In this document: positions 1 through 8,796 of the stretch, in pieces
How the letters are laid out: every line of letters starts with the position of its first letter
How positions within the stretch are numbered: the first letter of the stretch is position 1
Source of the DNA: Streptomyces sp. NRRL S-646
GTDB taxonomy: Bacteria; Actinomycetota; Actinomycetes; Streptomycetales; Streptomycetaceae
Length of the DNA stretch: 64,000 nt
Assembly (NCBI RefSeq): GCF_000720765.1
Contig: NZ_JODC01000003.1
Coordinates: 620,001 to 684,000, forward strand
Reading direction: 5' to 3'
Program-made: the position numbers and the translations under genes
Notes under the pieces: generated by a model
The model's input: the letters and a program-made list of their open reading frames with translations, nothing else
What the model was told of the DNA's origin: nothing
Databases searched by the model: none

Positions 1-273
1 GGAGCAGCCGCCGAGCACACGGGCCCGGCTGTGCCGGATGTGCGAGTTGCCGCGGGGCTGCTCGGTGGTGGGGTAGTCGTAGTCCAGCTCGCCGCCAAGA
101 AGGCCCATCCAGCGGCGCAACGTCAGCACGTCCTCACGCCCGACGTCACTGGGCCCGCCCTCGATGACGGCAACGGTGACGTCCGGGTTCTCGGTGAGCC
201 GGGACGCTATGACGGAGCCGGCGGTGCCGCCTCCGATGACGACGTAGTCGTAGATCTGGGTGTTCTCGGACAT
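1..273 (-). CDS. GMC-family oxidoreductase (choline dehydrogenase type), N-terminal part only
   Basis: The leftward reading frame begins at ATG 273 and runs off the left edge, so only about 91 residues are visible. It opens with a dinucleotide-binding motif (YDYVVIGGGTAGSVIASRL) that binds the ADP part of FAD, followed by the expected acidic residue at the end of strand 2 (IEGG) and the GMC signature stretch ending in RARVLGGCS. This is the start of a glucose-methanol-choline oxidoreductase. The next gene upstream is a betaine-aldehyde-type dehydrogenase on the same strand, so oxidation of choline to betaine aldehyde is the likeliest role. That substrate is inferred from context, since GMC enzymes use many alcohols. 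Confidence 0.85.
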   Translation of the reverse strand, partial: MSENTQIYDYVVIGGGTAGSVIASRLTENPDVTVAVIEGGPSDVGREDVLTLRRWMGLLGGELDYDYPTTEQPRGNSHIRHSRARVLGGCS

Positions 274-301
274 GGTGGGTGTAACTCCAGAGGGAATCGA
301 A

Positions 302-381
302 CACGCCCCAAAGGGGCGCGGGGAACTGCGCGAACAGCCACAACGACGCTGCAGACGACCGACAACCGTCACGGCACATCC
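302..381 (-). repeat. Dispersed intergenic repeat A, copy 1
   Basis: It begins CACGCCCCAAAGGGGCGCGG and ends ACGGCACATC, with a short GCCCC/GGGGC inverted repeat at its left end. A diverged second copy lies at 62581-62676 and shares both ends and the middle block (CAGCCAC...GCAGACGA). Elements of this kind are scattered in Streptomyces intergenic DNA. This copy lies between two leftward genes. Confidence 0.6.
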
Positions 382-405
382 GTAGTCGAACAGTTGACCC
401 AGGTA

Positions 406-1935
406 CTAACCGGCGAACCAGCGAACCGCCTTCGGCGCGAGGTTCTGGTAGACGTGCTTCGTCTCGCGGTACTCGGCGAGCCCCGCAGGGCCGAGCTCAC
501 GCCCCACCCCGCTCTTGCCGAACCCACCCCACTCCGCCTGCGGAAGGTAGGGATGGAAGTCGTTGATCCAGACGGTGCCGTGCCGCAGCCGGCCGGCCAC
601 TCGCCGGGCACGCCCCGCGTCGGCGGTCCAGACGGCGCCCGCAAGGCCGTACTCGGTGTCGTTCGCGAGGGCGACGGCCTCGTCCTCGGTGCGGAAGGTC
701 TCCACGGTGAGGACAGGCCCGAAGACCTCTTCCCGCACGACGCGCATCTCGCGATGGCACTGGTCGAGGACGGTCGGCTCGTAGAAGTAGCCGTCCGCGG
801 GGCGTTCCGGCGACGGCTCGGGGCGCTTGCCGCCGGTCCGCAGCACCGCACCCTCGGCGAGCGCGGAGGCGACGTACGCCTCGACCTTGGCGCGCTGCTG
901 CGCGGAGACGAGGGGGCCGCACTCGACGCCGTCCTCGGTGCCGCGGCCCAGGCGGATCCGGGCGGCCCGGCGGGCGAGCTCGGCGACGAAGCGCTCCCGT
1001 ACGGACTCCTCGACGATGAGGCGGGAGCCGGCCGAGCAGACCTGGCCGCTGTGGATGAAGGCCGCGTTCAGAGCCTGGTCGACGGCGGTGTCGAACCCTT
1101 CGTCCGTCGCGCAGGCGTCGGCGAAGACGACGTTGGGGTTCTTGCCGCCGAGTTCCAGGGCGACCTTCTTGACGCTCGGGGCGGCGGCCTGCGCGACCTT
1201 GGTGCCGCTGACCAGGCCGCCGGTGAAGGAGACCAGGTCGACGTCGGGGTGCTCGGCGAGCCGGGCGCCGACGGCGTGGCCGGGTCCGGTGACGATGCCC
1301 GCGACGCCGGTGGGGAGCCCGGCCTCGGAGAGCAGGTCGATGAGCGCGATGGTGGTGAGCGGGGTGATCTCGCTCGGCTTGATCACGAAGGTGTTGCCCG
1401 CCGCGAGAGCCGGGGCGATCTTCCAGCTGGCCTGGAGGAGGGGGTAGTTCCAGGGTGTGATCAGCGCGCAGACGCCGACGGGCTCGTGCACGACGACGCT
1501 GTGGATGTCGGGCGAGCCCGCGTCGACGACCCGGCCGGGAGCCTCGCCGGCCACCAGGTCCGCGAAGTAGCGGAAGGCGTCGGCGACGCAGTCGATGTCG
1601 ACCCGGCCCTCTTCGGCTGTCTTGCCGGCGTCGCGGCTCTCCAGCAGTCCGAGCCGCTCGCGGTCGCGCACGAGGAGGTCGGCGACGCGGCGCAGCAGCG
1701 CGGCGCGCTCGGCCACGGGGGTGCGGGGCCAGTCGCCGTGGTCGAACGCGCGCCGGGCGGCCGCGACCGCCAGGTCCGTGTCCTTCTCGTCACCCTCCGC
1801 AACCAGAGCGAAGCCCTGGCCGTCCGCGGGGTCGATGATCTCGCGCGTGGCACCGGAGAAGGCCTCTCGCCATTCCCCTGCCACGTGGATGGTCGCCTGC
1901 GCGTCCAGCCCCTGGGTTTCCGCTCTCTCCGCCAT
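406..1935 (-). CDS. Aldehyde dehydrogenase, betaine-aldehyde dehydrogenase type
   Basis: The product is about 509 residues, normal for the NAD(P)-dependent aldehyde dehydrogenase superfamily. Visible motifs are the substrate-channel segment ITPWNYPL, the cofactor segment KPSEITPL, the general-base glutamate in LELGGKNP and the catalytic cysteine in SGQVCSAGSR, with a C-terminal GGFGKSGVGRELG segment typical of the betaine-aldehyde branch. ATG 1935 is chosen because GGAAGG lies about 11 bases upstream; the frame is open back to 1980. The GMC oxidoreductase that follows on the same strand would make the aldehyde substrate, so the pair probably oxidises choline to glycine betaine for osmoprotection. 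The exact substrate is inferred. Confidence 0.9.
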   Translation of the reverse strand: MAERAETQGLDAQATIHVAGEWREAFSGATREIIDPADGQGFALVAEGDEKDTDLAVAAARRAFDHGDWPRTPVAERAALLRRVADLLVRDRERLGLLESRDAGKTAEEGRVDIDCVADAFRYFADLVAGEAPGRVVDAGSPDIHSVVVHEPVGVCALITPWNYPLLQASWKIAPALAAGNTFVIKPSEITPLTTIALIDLLSEAGLPTGVAGIVTGPGHAVGARLAEHPDVDLVSFTGGLVSGTKVAQAAAPSVKKVALELGGKNPNVVFADACATDEGFDTAVDQALNAAFIHSGQVCSAGSRLIVEESVRERFVAELARRAARIRLGRGTEDGVECGPLVSAQQRAKVEAYVASALAEGAVLRTGGKRPEPSPERPADGYFYEPTVLDQCHREMRVVREEVFGPVLTVETFRTEDEAVALANDTEYGLAGAVWTADAGRARRVAGRLRHGTVWINDFHPYLPQAEWGGFGKSGVGRELGPAGLAEYRETKHVYQNLAPKAVRWFAG

Positions 1936-2116
1936 GATCCGTATTGCCTTCCGTTCCTGTTCGGTACCCCTGAGTGACACATGTGTCCCTCACGAGGACC
2001 GTGAGCACCTGCCCCCCGCCTCCGGTTGCATGCGCAATCCATGGCGAAAAGTGCGCTGCGTCACTGAAAATGCGGGCAAATAGGGCGAAACAGGAGCGGA
2101 TTGGAACGGAGAGGGG

Positions 2117-3172
2117 TCAGTCGACCCCCGGTTCCGCGTCGCAGGTCGTATAGGGCGGGCAGAACCAGTCCAACGCCGTGGTGAGGTCGGCGAGTTGGTC
2201 CTCGTGGCTGTCGGAGTCGGGGCCGTAGGAGGCGATGGCGTAGATGTTGCCGTCCGCCGCGACGAAGCGCTCGTCGTAGACGTGCCAGGTGCCGATGTCG
2301 GGCTCGCCCTTGATCGTGTCGGCCTGGTACTCCAGCCGTGAGCCGGTGAACTCGCCGTCGTCGAGCTTCTGCAGATCGAGCTTCTTGAAACCGGCGGGCT
2401 TGCGGGTCTGGTCGGACAGATACAGCTTGAAGGAGGCGTCGGGGGACGACTCCTGCACCTGGTACACCTGCAGCCGGTGTTCCCGGTCGGCGCTGCGGTA
2501 GTTGACCACGGCCATCCCGTAGATGGAGGCAACGCTGCTGCGCGACCACCCGTCGGGTATCGCGATCCGGAACCCCTCCGTGTCGTCACGCAGCTCGTAT
2601 CCCGCGGGCGGCGCGGAGGCCGACGGGGACGGCGATGCCGTGCCGTCGGCGAACGGCGACTGCGACACCTCCGGCGACGCGGAAGCCGTCGCGGACGGCG
2701 CGGAACTCGCCGCCACGGGCTTCTTCCCCGGCCCGTCGTCCTTCCCGACCACCAGGGTCAGTACGAGACTGACGGCGACCCCGACCACGGCGGCGCCGAC
2801 GACCACGGACCAGACGAGCCGCCGGTCAAGCCCTGCGGCGGGGGCGGGTGCGGGGAGCGGCTCGGGGGGCGGCCAGGAGGCACCACTGGACCACTCCGGC
2901 ACGGTGCCCTCGGCGCCCGGACCGTGCCAGGCGCTGTCCGCACCGCCGCCGGGCCAGCTCTGCGCCCCCACGGTGGGAGTCTCGGGCCCCACGGGGGGAG
3001 TCTGCGTCCCCACGGTGGGAGTCGAGGTCGGGGGCGCCGGGTAGGCCGGTCCGGTGGGCGGCGTCCCCTCCTCCGGCGGCGTCGGCAGCGTGGGCTCGGC
3101 CGCCGGGCTGCCGCCCGTGCCGTCCTCCCAGCGCTGGGTGTCCTCGTTCCAGTACCGCTGTCCCCCGCTCAT
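2117..3172 (-). CDS. Single-span membrane protein with extracytoplasmic domain (paralogue of 8797-9708)
   Basis: The product has 351 residues. A cytoplasmic N-terminal region rich in Pro, Gly and Thr is followed by one transmembrane helix near residues 130-150 (VVVGAAVVGVAVSLVLTLVV), a Ser/Ala/Pro linker, and a C-terminal domain of about 150 residues that should lie outside the cell. That domain aligns with the C-terminus of the protein at 8797-9708 at positions such as GYELRDD/GYRRTQD, IPDGWSR/VPTGWTR, LQVYQV.ESSP.AS / LQIFEV.ESTP.AS, and YAI.S.GP. The start has GAGAGG upstream. It is the third gene of a leftward operon, 10 bases after its neighbour. The function is unknown; the upstream proteins hint at an envelope role. 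Confidence 0.75.
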   Translation of the reverse strand: MSGGQRYWNEDTQRWEDGTGGSPAAEPTLPTPPEEGTPPTGPAYPAPPTSTPTVGTQTPPVGPETPTVGAQSWPGGGADSAWHGPGAEGTVPEWSSGASWPPPEPLPAPAPAAGLDRRLVWSVVVGAAVVGVAVSLVLTLVVGKDDGPGKKPVAASSAPSATASASPEVSQSPFADGTASPSPSASAPPAGYELRDDTEGFRIAIPDGWSRSSVASIYGMAVVNYRSADREHRLQVYQVQESSPDASFKLYLSDQTRKPAGFKKLDLQKLDDGEFTGSRLEYQADTIKGEPDIGTWHVYDERFVAADGNIYAIASYGPDSDSHEDQLADLTTALDWFCPPYTTCDAEPGVD

Positions 3173-3182
3173 CGTGTACCTC

Positions 3183-3548
3183 TCACCGCCCCAGAAGGCC
3201 GGCCAGGGCGCCGGCGGAGGAGAGGAAGGTGACCAGGGCCTGGGAGTCGGTGAGCAGTTCCCGCAGACGCTGGCGGCGCGTGGGCCCCGCCTGACCGGTG
3301 CTGTTGATCTCGGTCTCCGTGTCGGCGAGCGCCTCGCCCAGCGCGACCGTCTGCTCGGTGCTGTTCACCAGCGCCAGGTCTTCCCGCAACTTCCGTACGG
3401 CTGCGAGGAGTTGCCGGGTCGCCTCGTCCGGCTGTGCTCCCGTGCCCTGGTGCACATGGCTCTCGGCGCTTGCGTTGTTGCCGGCGGCGACCGCGTTGCC
3501 GTTGCCCGAGATGTCACCGATGTTGATGCTCGGCTGTTCACTGGCCAT
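3183..3548 (-). CDS. Small protein with IGDISG motif, possible accessory of the adjacent membrane protein
   Basis: The 121-residue protein starts at ATG 3548 inside the end of the upstream gene (11-base overlap, ATGGCCAGTGA), so translation is probably coupled. Its first 30 residues contain INIGDISGNGNAVAAGNNA. The C-terminal tail of the upstream membrane protein carries the closely similar VHIGNISGSNNSVAAGM. The remainder is mostly predicted helix with a Leu-rich end (LVTFLSSAGALAGLLGR). I do not recognise a named family. The shared motif next door suggests the two proteins work together or arose by duplication of a short module. A longer frame upstream to 3590 is open but has no better start. 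Confidence 0.7.
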   Translation of the reverse strand: MASEQPSINIGDISGNGNAVAAGNNASAESHVHQGTGAQPDEATRQLLAAVRKLREDLALVNSTEQTVALGEALADTETEINSTGQAGPTRRQRLRELLTDSQALVTFLSSAGALAGLLGR

Positions 3549-5322
3549 TGCTGTCGGCCCCCTTCTGCGGCGCCGCGCCGCCCGAGACACTGGAACCTGA
3601 GGAGTAGGACGACGAGGCGGCGCTCTGCATGCCGGCCGCGACCGAGTTGTTGCTGCCCGAGATGTTGCCGATGTGGACGTCGCCGTTGCTGATGTTCACG
3701 ATCTTCTGCATGAACTCCCCGGTCTCGTAACCGGCTTCGGCGAGCGCGGCCCGCACCCCGTTGGCGACACGGTCCTGCACGCTCTTCAGATAGCGGGCCA
3801 CGTCCATCTCCTGGAAGAGCGAACCGGCGTGCACCGAACCCAGTTCGCGCACCGACAGCGCCGGACCGTCGGGCAGTGCGCCCGCATGGCCGCCGGTCAG
3901 CAGCCGCCACACGTACACCAGGCCGCGGCCGAGCTGGGCGAACGAGCGCCCCGCCGACGCGGGCACCAGGACGACGGCGCCGGCCGCCTTGCCGAGCACA
4001 TTGTTGTTCCGGAACCGGTGCGCCGTACGGTCGGCGTCCTTGAAGTCCGCCCGCACCGGCGTCAGCACATGCGGCGCTATCTCCAGCATCAGCATCCCGC
4101 CCTGGGTGTGGATGCGCACGAAGACCGTGACGACCAGCTCCTCCTCCCAGCCGCCGACGCGGATGCGCAGGAAGTGCCGTCGCTTCTCGGCACCCTCCTC
4201 GACCGCCCGCGCGCGGTGCTCCTCGAAGGCCTGCGGGGTGTACGGCGCCTGGTCCCGGGTGAGCAGCCCCTCCGCGGGCAGGAACACGCACTCGTCGATC
4301 TCCAGCCAGCGCAGCCGGTCACGGACGCCGGGACCTGCGTACTGGGCGGGGACGCGGAGCTGTTCGAGCAGCGGGCGGATCCGCTTCAGGACCGCGGCGT
4401 TGCTGAGCGGCTGCTGCTTCTCCAGCTTGTCCGGCTTCAGCTCGACGGCCAGCACCCAGGTGGCGTAGGCCGCTCCGGCCCCGCAGAACGGACGCGCCTC
4501 GTGGTACATGACCAGCGGCGCGTGCTGCTCGACCCGGATGCGCTGCTTCAGCCGCTGGAAGCGCGGGTTCTCGGCCTGCTCTGCGGGGTCGGAGGCGGCG
4601 TCCGGGAAGCGCTGCGGGGAGAGTTCGGCGGCCAGCGCGCGGCTGAACTGGTGGCGCTGGACGTGCACGCACCAGGCGATGAGCGCGAACACGGCGAGCG
4701 TGAACCAGGCCTGCCACGGCTTGATCGCGTCGGTGATGTTGCTCGGCGAGAACACATCGCCGACGCTCGGCGAGTCCGAGTAGCCGTAGCCGTAGTCGGA
4801 GCTGGACGAACCGTAGGAGGAGCTGTCGTCCGAACCGCCGCCGAACCCGGCGACGACGACCAGGACCAGCACCACCGCGAAGAACGAACGACCCCACCAG
4901 CGGACGAGGAACGCGGCGATCCGGCGGGGCAGTGACGGCTGTTCGCCACGGCCCCTGATCCACGGCGCGAGGGCGAGCAGCACACTCGGCCAGAGGAAGA
5001 AGAACAGCAGGCCTGCACTGACGGCCGAGCCGACCACCCACAGCCCGATGATCGCCCCGGCCCACAGCAGCTCCTGCCGGCGGGCGCGCAGGGCGTGCGC
5101 GAGCACGCGGGCGGCGTCGAAGCCGAGCGAGGGCGCCACGATCCGCTGCTCGTTGAGGTGCAGTTCCTCGATCACGCGGTCGCGGTAACCGGAGTCCAGA
5201 TAGGTGCCCGCGCACAGCAGCCGGGTCGCCTCGCTGGCGTGCGGAGGGGTGGGTGGTGGGGTGGGTGGCGCCCCTGCGGGCGTCGTCGGCTGCGGTTGCT
5301 GTGGCACATATGCGGTGCTCAC
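3538..5322 (-). CDS. Polytopic membrane protein with C-terminal IGNISG motif, first gene of operon
   Basis: The GTG start at 5322 is preceded by GGGGGAG at ideal spacing, giving about 594 residues. A Pro/Thr-rich N-terminus is followed by hydrophobic segments near residues 85-120 (containing GAIIGLWVVGSAVSAGLLFF), 140-160 (FFAVVLVLVVVAGFGGG) and 205-225 (FTLAVFALIAWCVHV). A Ser/Tyr/Gly-rich stretch lies between the second and third. A large hydrophilic region (about residues 230-530) follows, then a tail with VHIGNISGSNNSVAAG and a Ser/Gly-rich end. It heads a leftward operon with the two genes downstream. I recognise no enzymatic motif. It diverges from the MarR-GNAT gene across about 110 bases. 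Confidence 0.75.
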   Translation of the reverse strand: MSTAYVPQQPQPTTPAGAPPTPPPTPPHASEATRLLCAGTYLDSGYRDRVIEELHLNEQRIVAPSLGFDAARVLAHALRARRQELLWAGAIIGLWVVGSAVSAGLLFFFLWPSVLLALAPWIRGRGEQPSLPRRIAAFLVRWWGRSFFAVVLVLVVVAGFGGGSDDSSSYGSSSSDYGYGYSDSPSVGDVFSPSNITDAIKPWQAWFTLAVFALIAWCVHVQRHQFSRALAAELSPQRFPDAASDPAEQAENPRFQRLKQRIRVEQHAPLVMYHEARPFCGAGAAYATWVLAVELKPDKLEKQQPLSNAAVLKRIRPLLEQLRVPAQYAGPGVRDRLRWLEIDECVFLPAEGLLTRDQAPYTPQAFEEHRARAVEEGAEKRRHFLRIRVGGWEEELVVTVFVRIHTQGGMLMLEIAPHVLTPVRADFKDADRTAHRFRNNNVLGKAAGAVVLVPASAGRSFAQLGRGLVYVWRLLTGGHAGALPDGPALSVRELGSVHAGSLFQEMDVARYLKSVQDRVANGVRAALAEAGYETGEFMQKIVNISNGDVHIGNISGSNNSVAAGMQSAASSSYSSGSSVSGGAAPQKGADSNGQ

Positions 5323-5434
5323 GCGAACTCCCCCGATGCGTGGAAAGACCGTTGTCAGACGTTCAGTTGACAAACCATCAGCATAGAGGGGCTGGTGGGA
5401 CGGGCGGAAGCGGAATGCGAAGGGATGGACTCAC

Positions 5435-5466
5435 CCATATTCTTTGACTAAAGTCAAAGAATATGG
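5435..5466. promoter_or_regulatory. Perfect 15-2-15 palindrome, probable autoregulatory operator of the MarR-GNAT gene
   Basis: The arms CCATATTCTTTGACT (5435-5449) and AGTCAAAGAATATGG (5452-5466) are exact inverted repeats around AA. The right arm includes the ATG at 5463. The site is much more AT-rich than its surroundings, as expected for a MarR operator. It lies in the divergent gap facing the membrane-protein operon and could control both directions. Confidence 0.75.
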
Positions 5467-6383
5467 AGCCAGGACGTACGGAGCCGGTGTCGACGGAGCA
5501 GGTGGCGGCGCTCCGCCGGTTCAACCGCTACTTCACGCGCCGTATCGGTGCGCTGGACGACCACTACCTCGGCCAGGACCGCCCACTCGGCGAGGCCCGT
5601 CTGCTGTTCGAGATCGCCGGGAAACCGGGCGGGGTCTCACTCCGGGAACTCAGGAGCCGCCTCGGGCTGGACGCCGGATATCTGAGCCGCATGGCCAGGG
5701 CGCTCGAGGCACAGGGATTGGTCCGGCTCAGCGTCCACCCGGACGACAACCGGCTGCGCATGGTCGAGCCGACGCCCGCCGGACGCGTCGAGGTCAAGGA
5801 GCAGAACCGCCGGGCCAACGCGCTCGCGGCAGGCCTGCTGGACACCCTCACCCCCGGGCAGCGCGTGCAGCTGATCGAGGCGATGACCACCTCGCAGCGC
5901 CTGCTGCGCCTGGCCGCCATCACCGTCGAACTCGTCGACGGCGCCGCCCCGGACGCCCGCGCCTGCCTGGACGCGTACGCCGCCGACATCGACGCCCGCT
6001 TCCCCGAGGGTTTCGACAAGTCCGACCTGGTGGGGCCGGAGGAGGTGTCCGGTGAGGCGGGCGCGTTCTTCGTCGCGTACGAGGAGGGCCGCCCGGTGGG
6101 CTGCGGCGCGCTGCGGCGCCTGGAACCCGGCGTCGGCGAGATCCGGCACGTGTGGGTGCACCCGGAGGCCCGGCGCCTCGGCCTCGCCCGCCGGATCCTC
6201 GGCGCACTGGAGCAGGCGGCGGCCGCGCGCGACTGCACTGTCGTACGCCTGGACACCCACGCGAGCCTCACCGAGGCGCAGGCGATGTACCGGGCGTCCG
6301 GCTACACGGAGATCCCCGCCTACGTCGACCACGTCTACGGCGACCACTGGTTCGAGAAGCGTCTACCCGGCCCGGCCGGCTGA
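5463..6383 (+). CDS. MarR-type winged-helix regulator fused to GNAT acetyltransferase
   Basis: The product has 306 residues. Residues 1-150 form a MarR-like winged helix (LRELRSRLGLDAGYLSRMAR as recognition region, then HPDDNRLRMVEPT as the wing). Residues about 160-306 are a GNAT domain with the acetyl-CoA-binding pattern VWVHPEARRLGLARRIL and the later segment EAQAMYRASGYTEI. Such fusions are common in actinobacteria and are thought to sense or acetylate a small molecule. ATG 5463 lies inside the palindrome; an alternative GTG at 5486 (VSTEQV) has GGAG only three bases upstream. The 3' end overlaps the convergent LysR gene by 21 bases. The acetylated substrate cannot be read from the sequence. 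Confidence 0.9.
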   Translation: MEPGRTEPVSTEQVAALRRFNRYFTRRIGALDDHYLGQDRPLGEARLLFEIAGKPGGVSLRELRSRLGLDAGYLSRMARALEAQGLVRLSVHPDDNRLRMVEPTPAGRVEVKEQNRRANALAAGLLDTLTPGQRVQLIEAMTTSQRLLRLAAITVELVDGAAPDARACLDAYAADIDARFPEGFDKSDLVGPEEVSGEAGAFFVAYEEGRPVGCGALRRLEPGVGEIRHVWVHPEARRLGLARRILGALEQAAAARDCTVVRLDTHASLTEAQAMYRASGYTEIPAYVDHVYGDHWFEKRLPGPAG

Positions 6384-7292
6384 CCACTGGGCCAGCAACT
6401 CCCGCACCGTCCGCCGCAGCCAGGCATGCGCCGGATCGGCATCGTGCCGCGGATGCCAGGCCAGCCCGAGCTGCAGCGGCGGGAGCCGGAGCGGCAGGTC
6501 GAAGGTGACCAGGTCCAGGGTTGCCGCCGACGGCAGGGCCCACGAGTTGATCAGCCCGACGAGGTCGGTGTCCCGGACGATGAACAGCGAGGCCGGGAAG
6601 GTGGCGACCGCCCCCACCACCCGCCGTTTCAGGCCGAGTTCGGCGAGGGCCGTGTCCACGGGCCCGTGCAGCCTCCCCCGCCGCGAGACGGTCAGATGAT
6701 CGGCCTCCGAGGCGAACCGCTCCGCCGTCAACTCGCCCTCCAGCAGCGGGTGTCCGGCCCGTACGACGCCCACCATCCGGTCCTCGTGCAGGGCTTCCAC
6801 ATGCACCTCGGGTGCCGTCGTGTCCACGACCCCGATCTCAAGATCGGCGGTTCCCTCGCGCAGGACCGGAGCGTCCACATGGCTCTCCGCCAGGAACCGG
6901 ATACGGATGCCGGGCGCCTCCTCGGCGGCGCGGGCGAACAGGGTGGCGCCGCAGGCGGCGGCGACGGCGTCGTGGCCGATGATCGTGAGCGTGCGGTGCA
7001 CGGTCCTGAGGTCCGCGTCCCTGCCCGGCGCGAACAACGCCCGGGCCCGCTCCACCACCGCACTCACCTCGGCCCGCACGGCCAGCGCGTGCGGCGTCGG
7101 CACCATCTGCCGTCCGGCCCGCACCAGCACCGGGTCGCCGAGCGCCTTGCGGATCCGGCCGAGGGTGCGGGACATCGCCGGTTCGGAGAGATGCAGCCGA
7201 CGGGCGGCCCCGCCCACGCTCTGCTCCTCCAGCAGCACATCCAGGGCGACCAGCAGATTGAGATCCAGACTGCTTGATTGCGTCACACGCAT
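6363..7292 (-). CDS. LysR-family transcriptional regulator
   Basis: The product has 309 residues. The N-terminal LysR helix-turn-helix reads LDLNLLVALDVLLEEQSVGG then LHLSEPAMSRTLGRIRKALG, with the usual DPVLVRAGRQMVPT continuation. A type-2 periplasmic-binding-like effector domain follows (about residues 95-300). ATG 7292 is supported by AAGGG upstream. The gene is divergent from an MFS exporter with 96 bases between, the standard arrangement for a LysR activator or repressor of a drug or metabolite efflux gene. The effector is unknown. Confidence 0.9.
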   Translation of the reverse strand: MRVTQSSSLDLNLLVALDVLLEEQSVGGAARRLHLSEPAMSRTLGRIRKALGDPVLVRAGRQMVPTPHALAVRAEVSAVVERARALFAPGRDADLRTVHRTLTIIGHDAVAAACGATLFARAAEEAPGIRIRFLAESHVDAPVLREGTADLEIGVVDTTAPEVHVEALHEDRMVGVVRAGHPLLEGELTAERFASEADHLTVSRRGRLHGPVDTALAELGLKRRVVGAVATFPASLFIVRDTDLVGLINSWALPSAATLDLVTFDLPLRLPPLQLGLAWHPRHDADPAHAWLRRTVRELLAQWSAGRAG

Positions 7293-7299
7293 CGATCCC

Positions 7300-7325
7300 T
7301 TGCAAAGCTTGCACTGGAGTGCAGG
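7300..7325. promoter_or_regulatory. Candidate LysR operator between the LysR gene and the MFS gene
   Basis: The gap contains TTGCAAAGCTTGCAC followed by a perfect palindrome TGCACT-GG-AGTGCA (7310-7323). Phased TGCA half-sites in the divergent gap are what a LysR tetramer would bind. The assignment rests on position and symmetry only. Confidence 0.5.
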
Positions 7326-7388
7326 ACGCGACCGAGCCTACGGTGACAGGGCGTCCCACACCACCCGTCGAGCTCCCTGGGAGGAGCC

Positions 7389-8786
7389 ATGCCCCCGCAC
7401 GCCCTGAAACGGTCCACCCTGCTGGCGCTGTGCGCCTGCGTCCTGGTCGCCCAGAGCATGGTCGCCGCCATCAACCTCCTGATCCCGCAGCTGAGTTCGT
7501 CGTCCCTGCATCCCTCGCACGCCGCGATCCTGTGGACGGTCGACGCGTACGTCATCGTCTTCGCGTCCCTTCTGATCCCGGCCGGAGCGCTCGGCGACCG
7601 GTACGGCCGCAAGGGCGCCCTGCTCGCCGGCCTCGGCCTGTTCGCGGCGGGCGCGGCCACCGGCGCGCTCGCACCGAGCCCCGCCCTCCTCATCACCGGC
7701 CGCGGTGTCTCCGGCGCGGGGGCCGCGCTGATCACCCCGGCCACGATGTCGATCCTGATGCGCCTCGCCGGCCCGGAACGCCGTGCACAGGCGATGGCCT
7801 CCTGGACACTGGCCATCGGCCTCGGCGGCATGTTCGGCAACCTCGGCGGTGGTCTGGTGGGCCAATTCCTCACCTGGCGCGCCCTGTTCGGGGCGATGGT
7901 ACCCCTGGCCGCGCTGCTCGCCGTCGCCGTCGCCCTCACCACCCCGCGCACGGAACGAGCCGCCGGCAACCATCTCGACCCCCTGGGCACCCTGCTGCTC
8001 ACCGCGGCCCTGGTCGCACTCCTCTTCGGCATCATCGAGGGCCCGGCGTACGGCTGGGGTTCCGCGCGCATCCTGGCCGTCTTCGCGGCCGGAGCCCTCC
8101 TCACGGCCGCCTTCACGCTCCACGCCCTGCGCTCCCGCAGCCCCCTCTTCGACCCCCGGGTCCTCCGCTCACCCCGACTGCGCGCCACGACCCTCGGCAT
8201 GACGACCGGCTTCTTCGGCCTCTTCGCCCTCTTCTACGTCAACTCCCAGTACCTGCAAGGCGTGAAGGGCTACGGCCCCGCCGTCACCGGGGTCGCGATC
8301 GTGCCGCTGATCGTCGGCATGGCGCTCGTCCCGAAACTGGCGGCGCGCTGGGCGTCACGCCCGCGCCCGGTCATCGGCGCCGGTCTCGCACTGATCGGGC
8401 TCGGCCTGCTCGGCGCGTCCACCGCGGACGCGACCACGCCCTACGCCCTGTACGCCTGCTGGCTTCTCGTCATCTCGGCCGGCGCGGGCCTGTCCATGCC
8501 GGCCCTCACCCTCGGCGTCGTCACGTCCCTCCCCGCCCACCAGGCGGGCCTCGGCTCCGGCCTCGGCACCTCGGCCCGCGAGATCGGCGCGGCCCTCGGC
8601 GTCGCCGTCACCGGCACGGTCCTGGCCTCCCACCCCGGCTTCACCGACGGCATGGGCCCGGCCCTGCGGACGGTGGGCGTGCTGGTCCTGGCGGCAACGG
8701 CGGTGGTCGTGGCCGGCCACCGCGGAAGCGCCGGCCCCTCTCGTAGGGCTGCCTCGCCCGCCCCCGCCAAGCAGCCCGTCCCGTGA
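7389..8786 (+). CDS. MFS transporter, DHA2 (EmrB/QacA) drug-exporter type
   Basis: The product has 465 residues and about 14 hydrophobic segments. The motif between helices 2 and 3 is GALGDRYGRKGALLAG, the classic major facilitator signature, and helix 5 carries the exporter-type GLGGMFGNLGGGLVG region. The start is preceded by GGGAGGAGCC. It probably exports a drug or metabolite by proton antiport and is probably controlled by the divergent LysR protein. It ends 11 bases before the convergent gene at 8797-9708. The substrate cannot be deduced. Confidence 0.92.
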   Translation: MPPHALKRSTLLALCACVLVAQSMVAAINLLIPQLSSSSLHPSHAAILWTVDAYVIVFASLLIPAGALGDRYGRKGALLAGLGLFAAGAATGALAPSPALLITGRGVSGAGAALITPATMSILMRLAGPERRAQAMASWTLAIGLGGMFGNLGGGLVGQFLTWRALFGAMVPLAALLAVAVALTTPRTERAAGNHLDPLGTLLLTAALVALLFGIIEGPAYGWGSARILAVFAAGALLTAAFTLHALRSRSPLFDPRVLRSPRLRATTLGMTTGFFGLFALFYVNSQYLQGVKGYGPAVTGVAIVPLIVGMALVPKLAARWASRPRPVIGAGLALIGLGLLGASTADATTPYALYACWLLVISAGAGLSMPALTLGVVTSLPAHQAGLGSGLGTSAREIGAALGVAVTGTVLASHPGFTDGMGPALRTVGVLVLAATAVVVAGHRGSAGPSRRAASPAPAKQPVP

Positions 8787-8796
8787 CCGGGAGAGT

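Noticed and set aside
31..1977. Long rightward frame opposite the GMC and aldehyde dehydrogenase genes
   Set aside because: It mirrors two clearly recognised leftward genes and has no family signature; high GC opens antisense frames.
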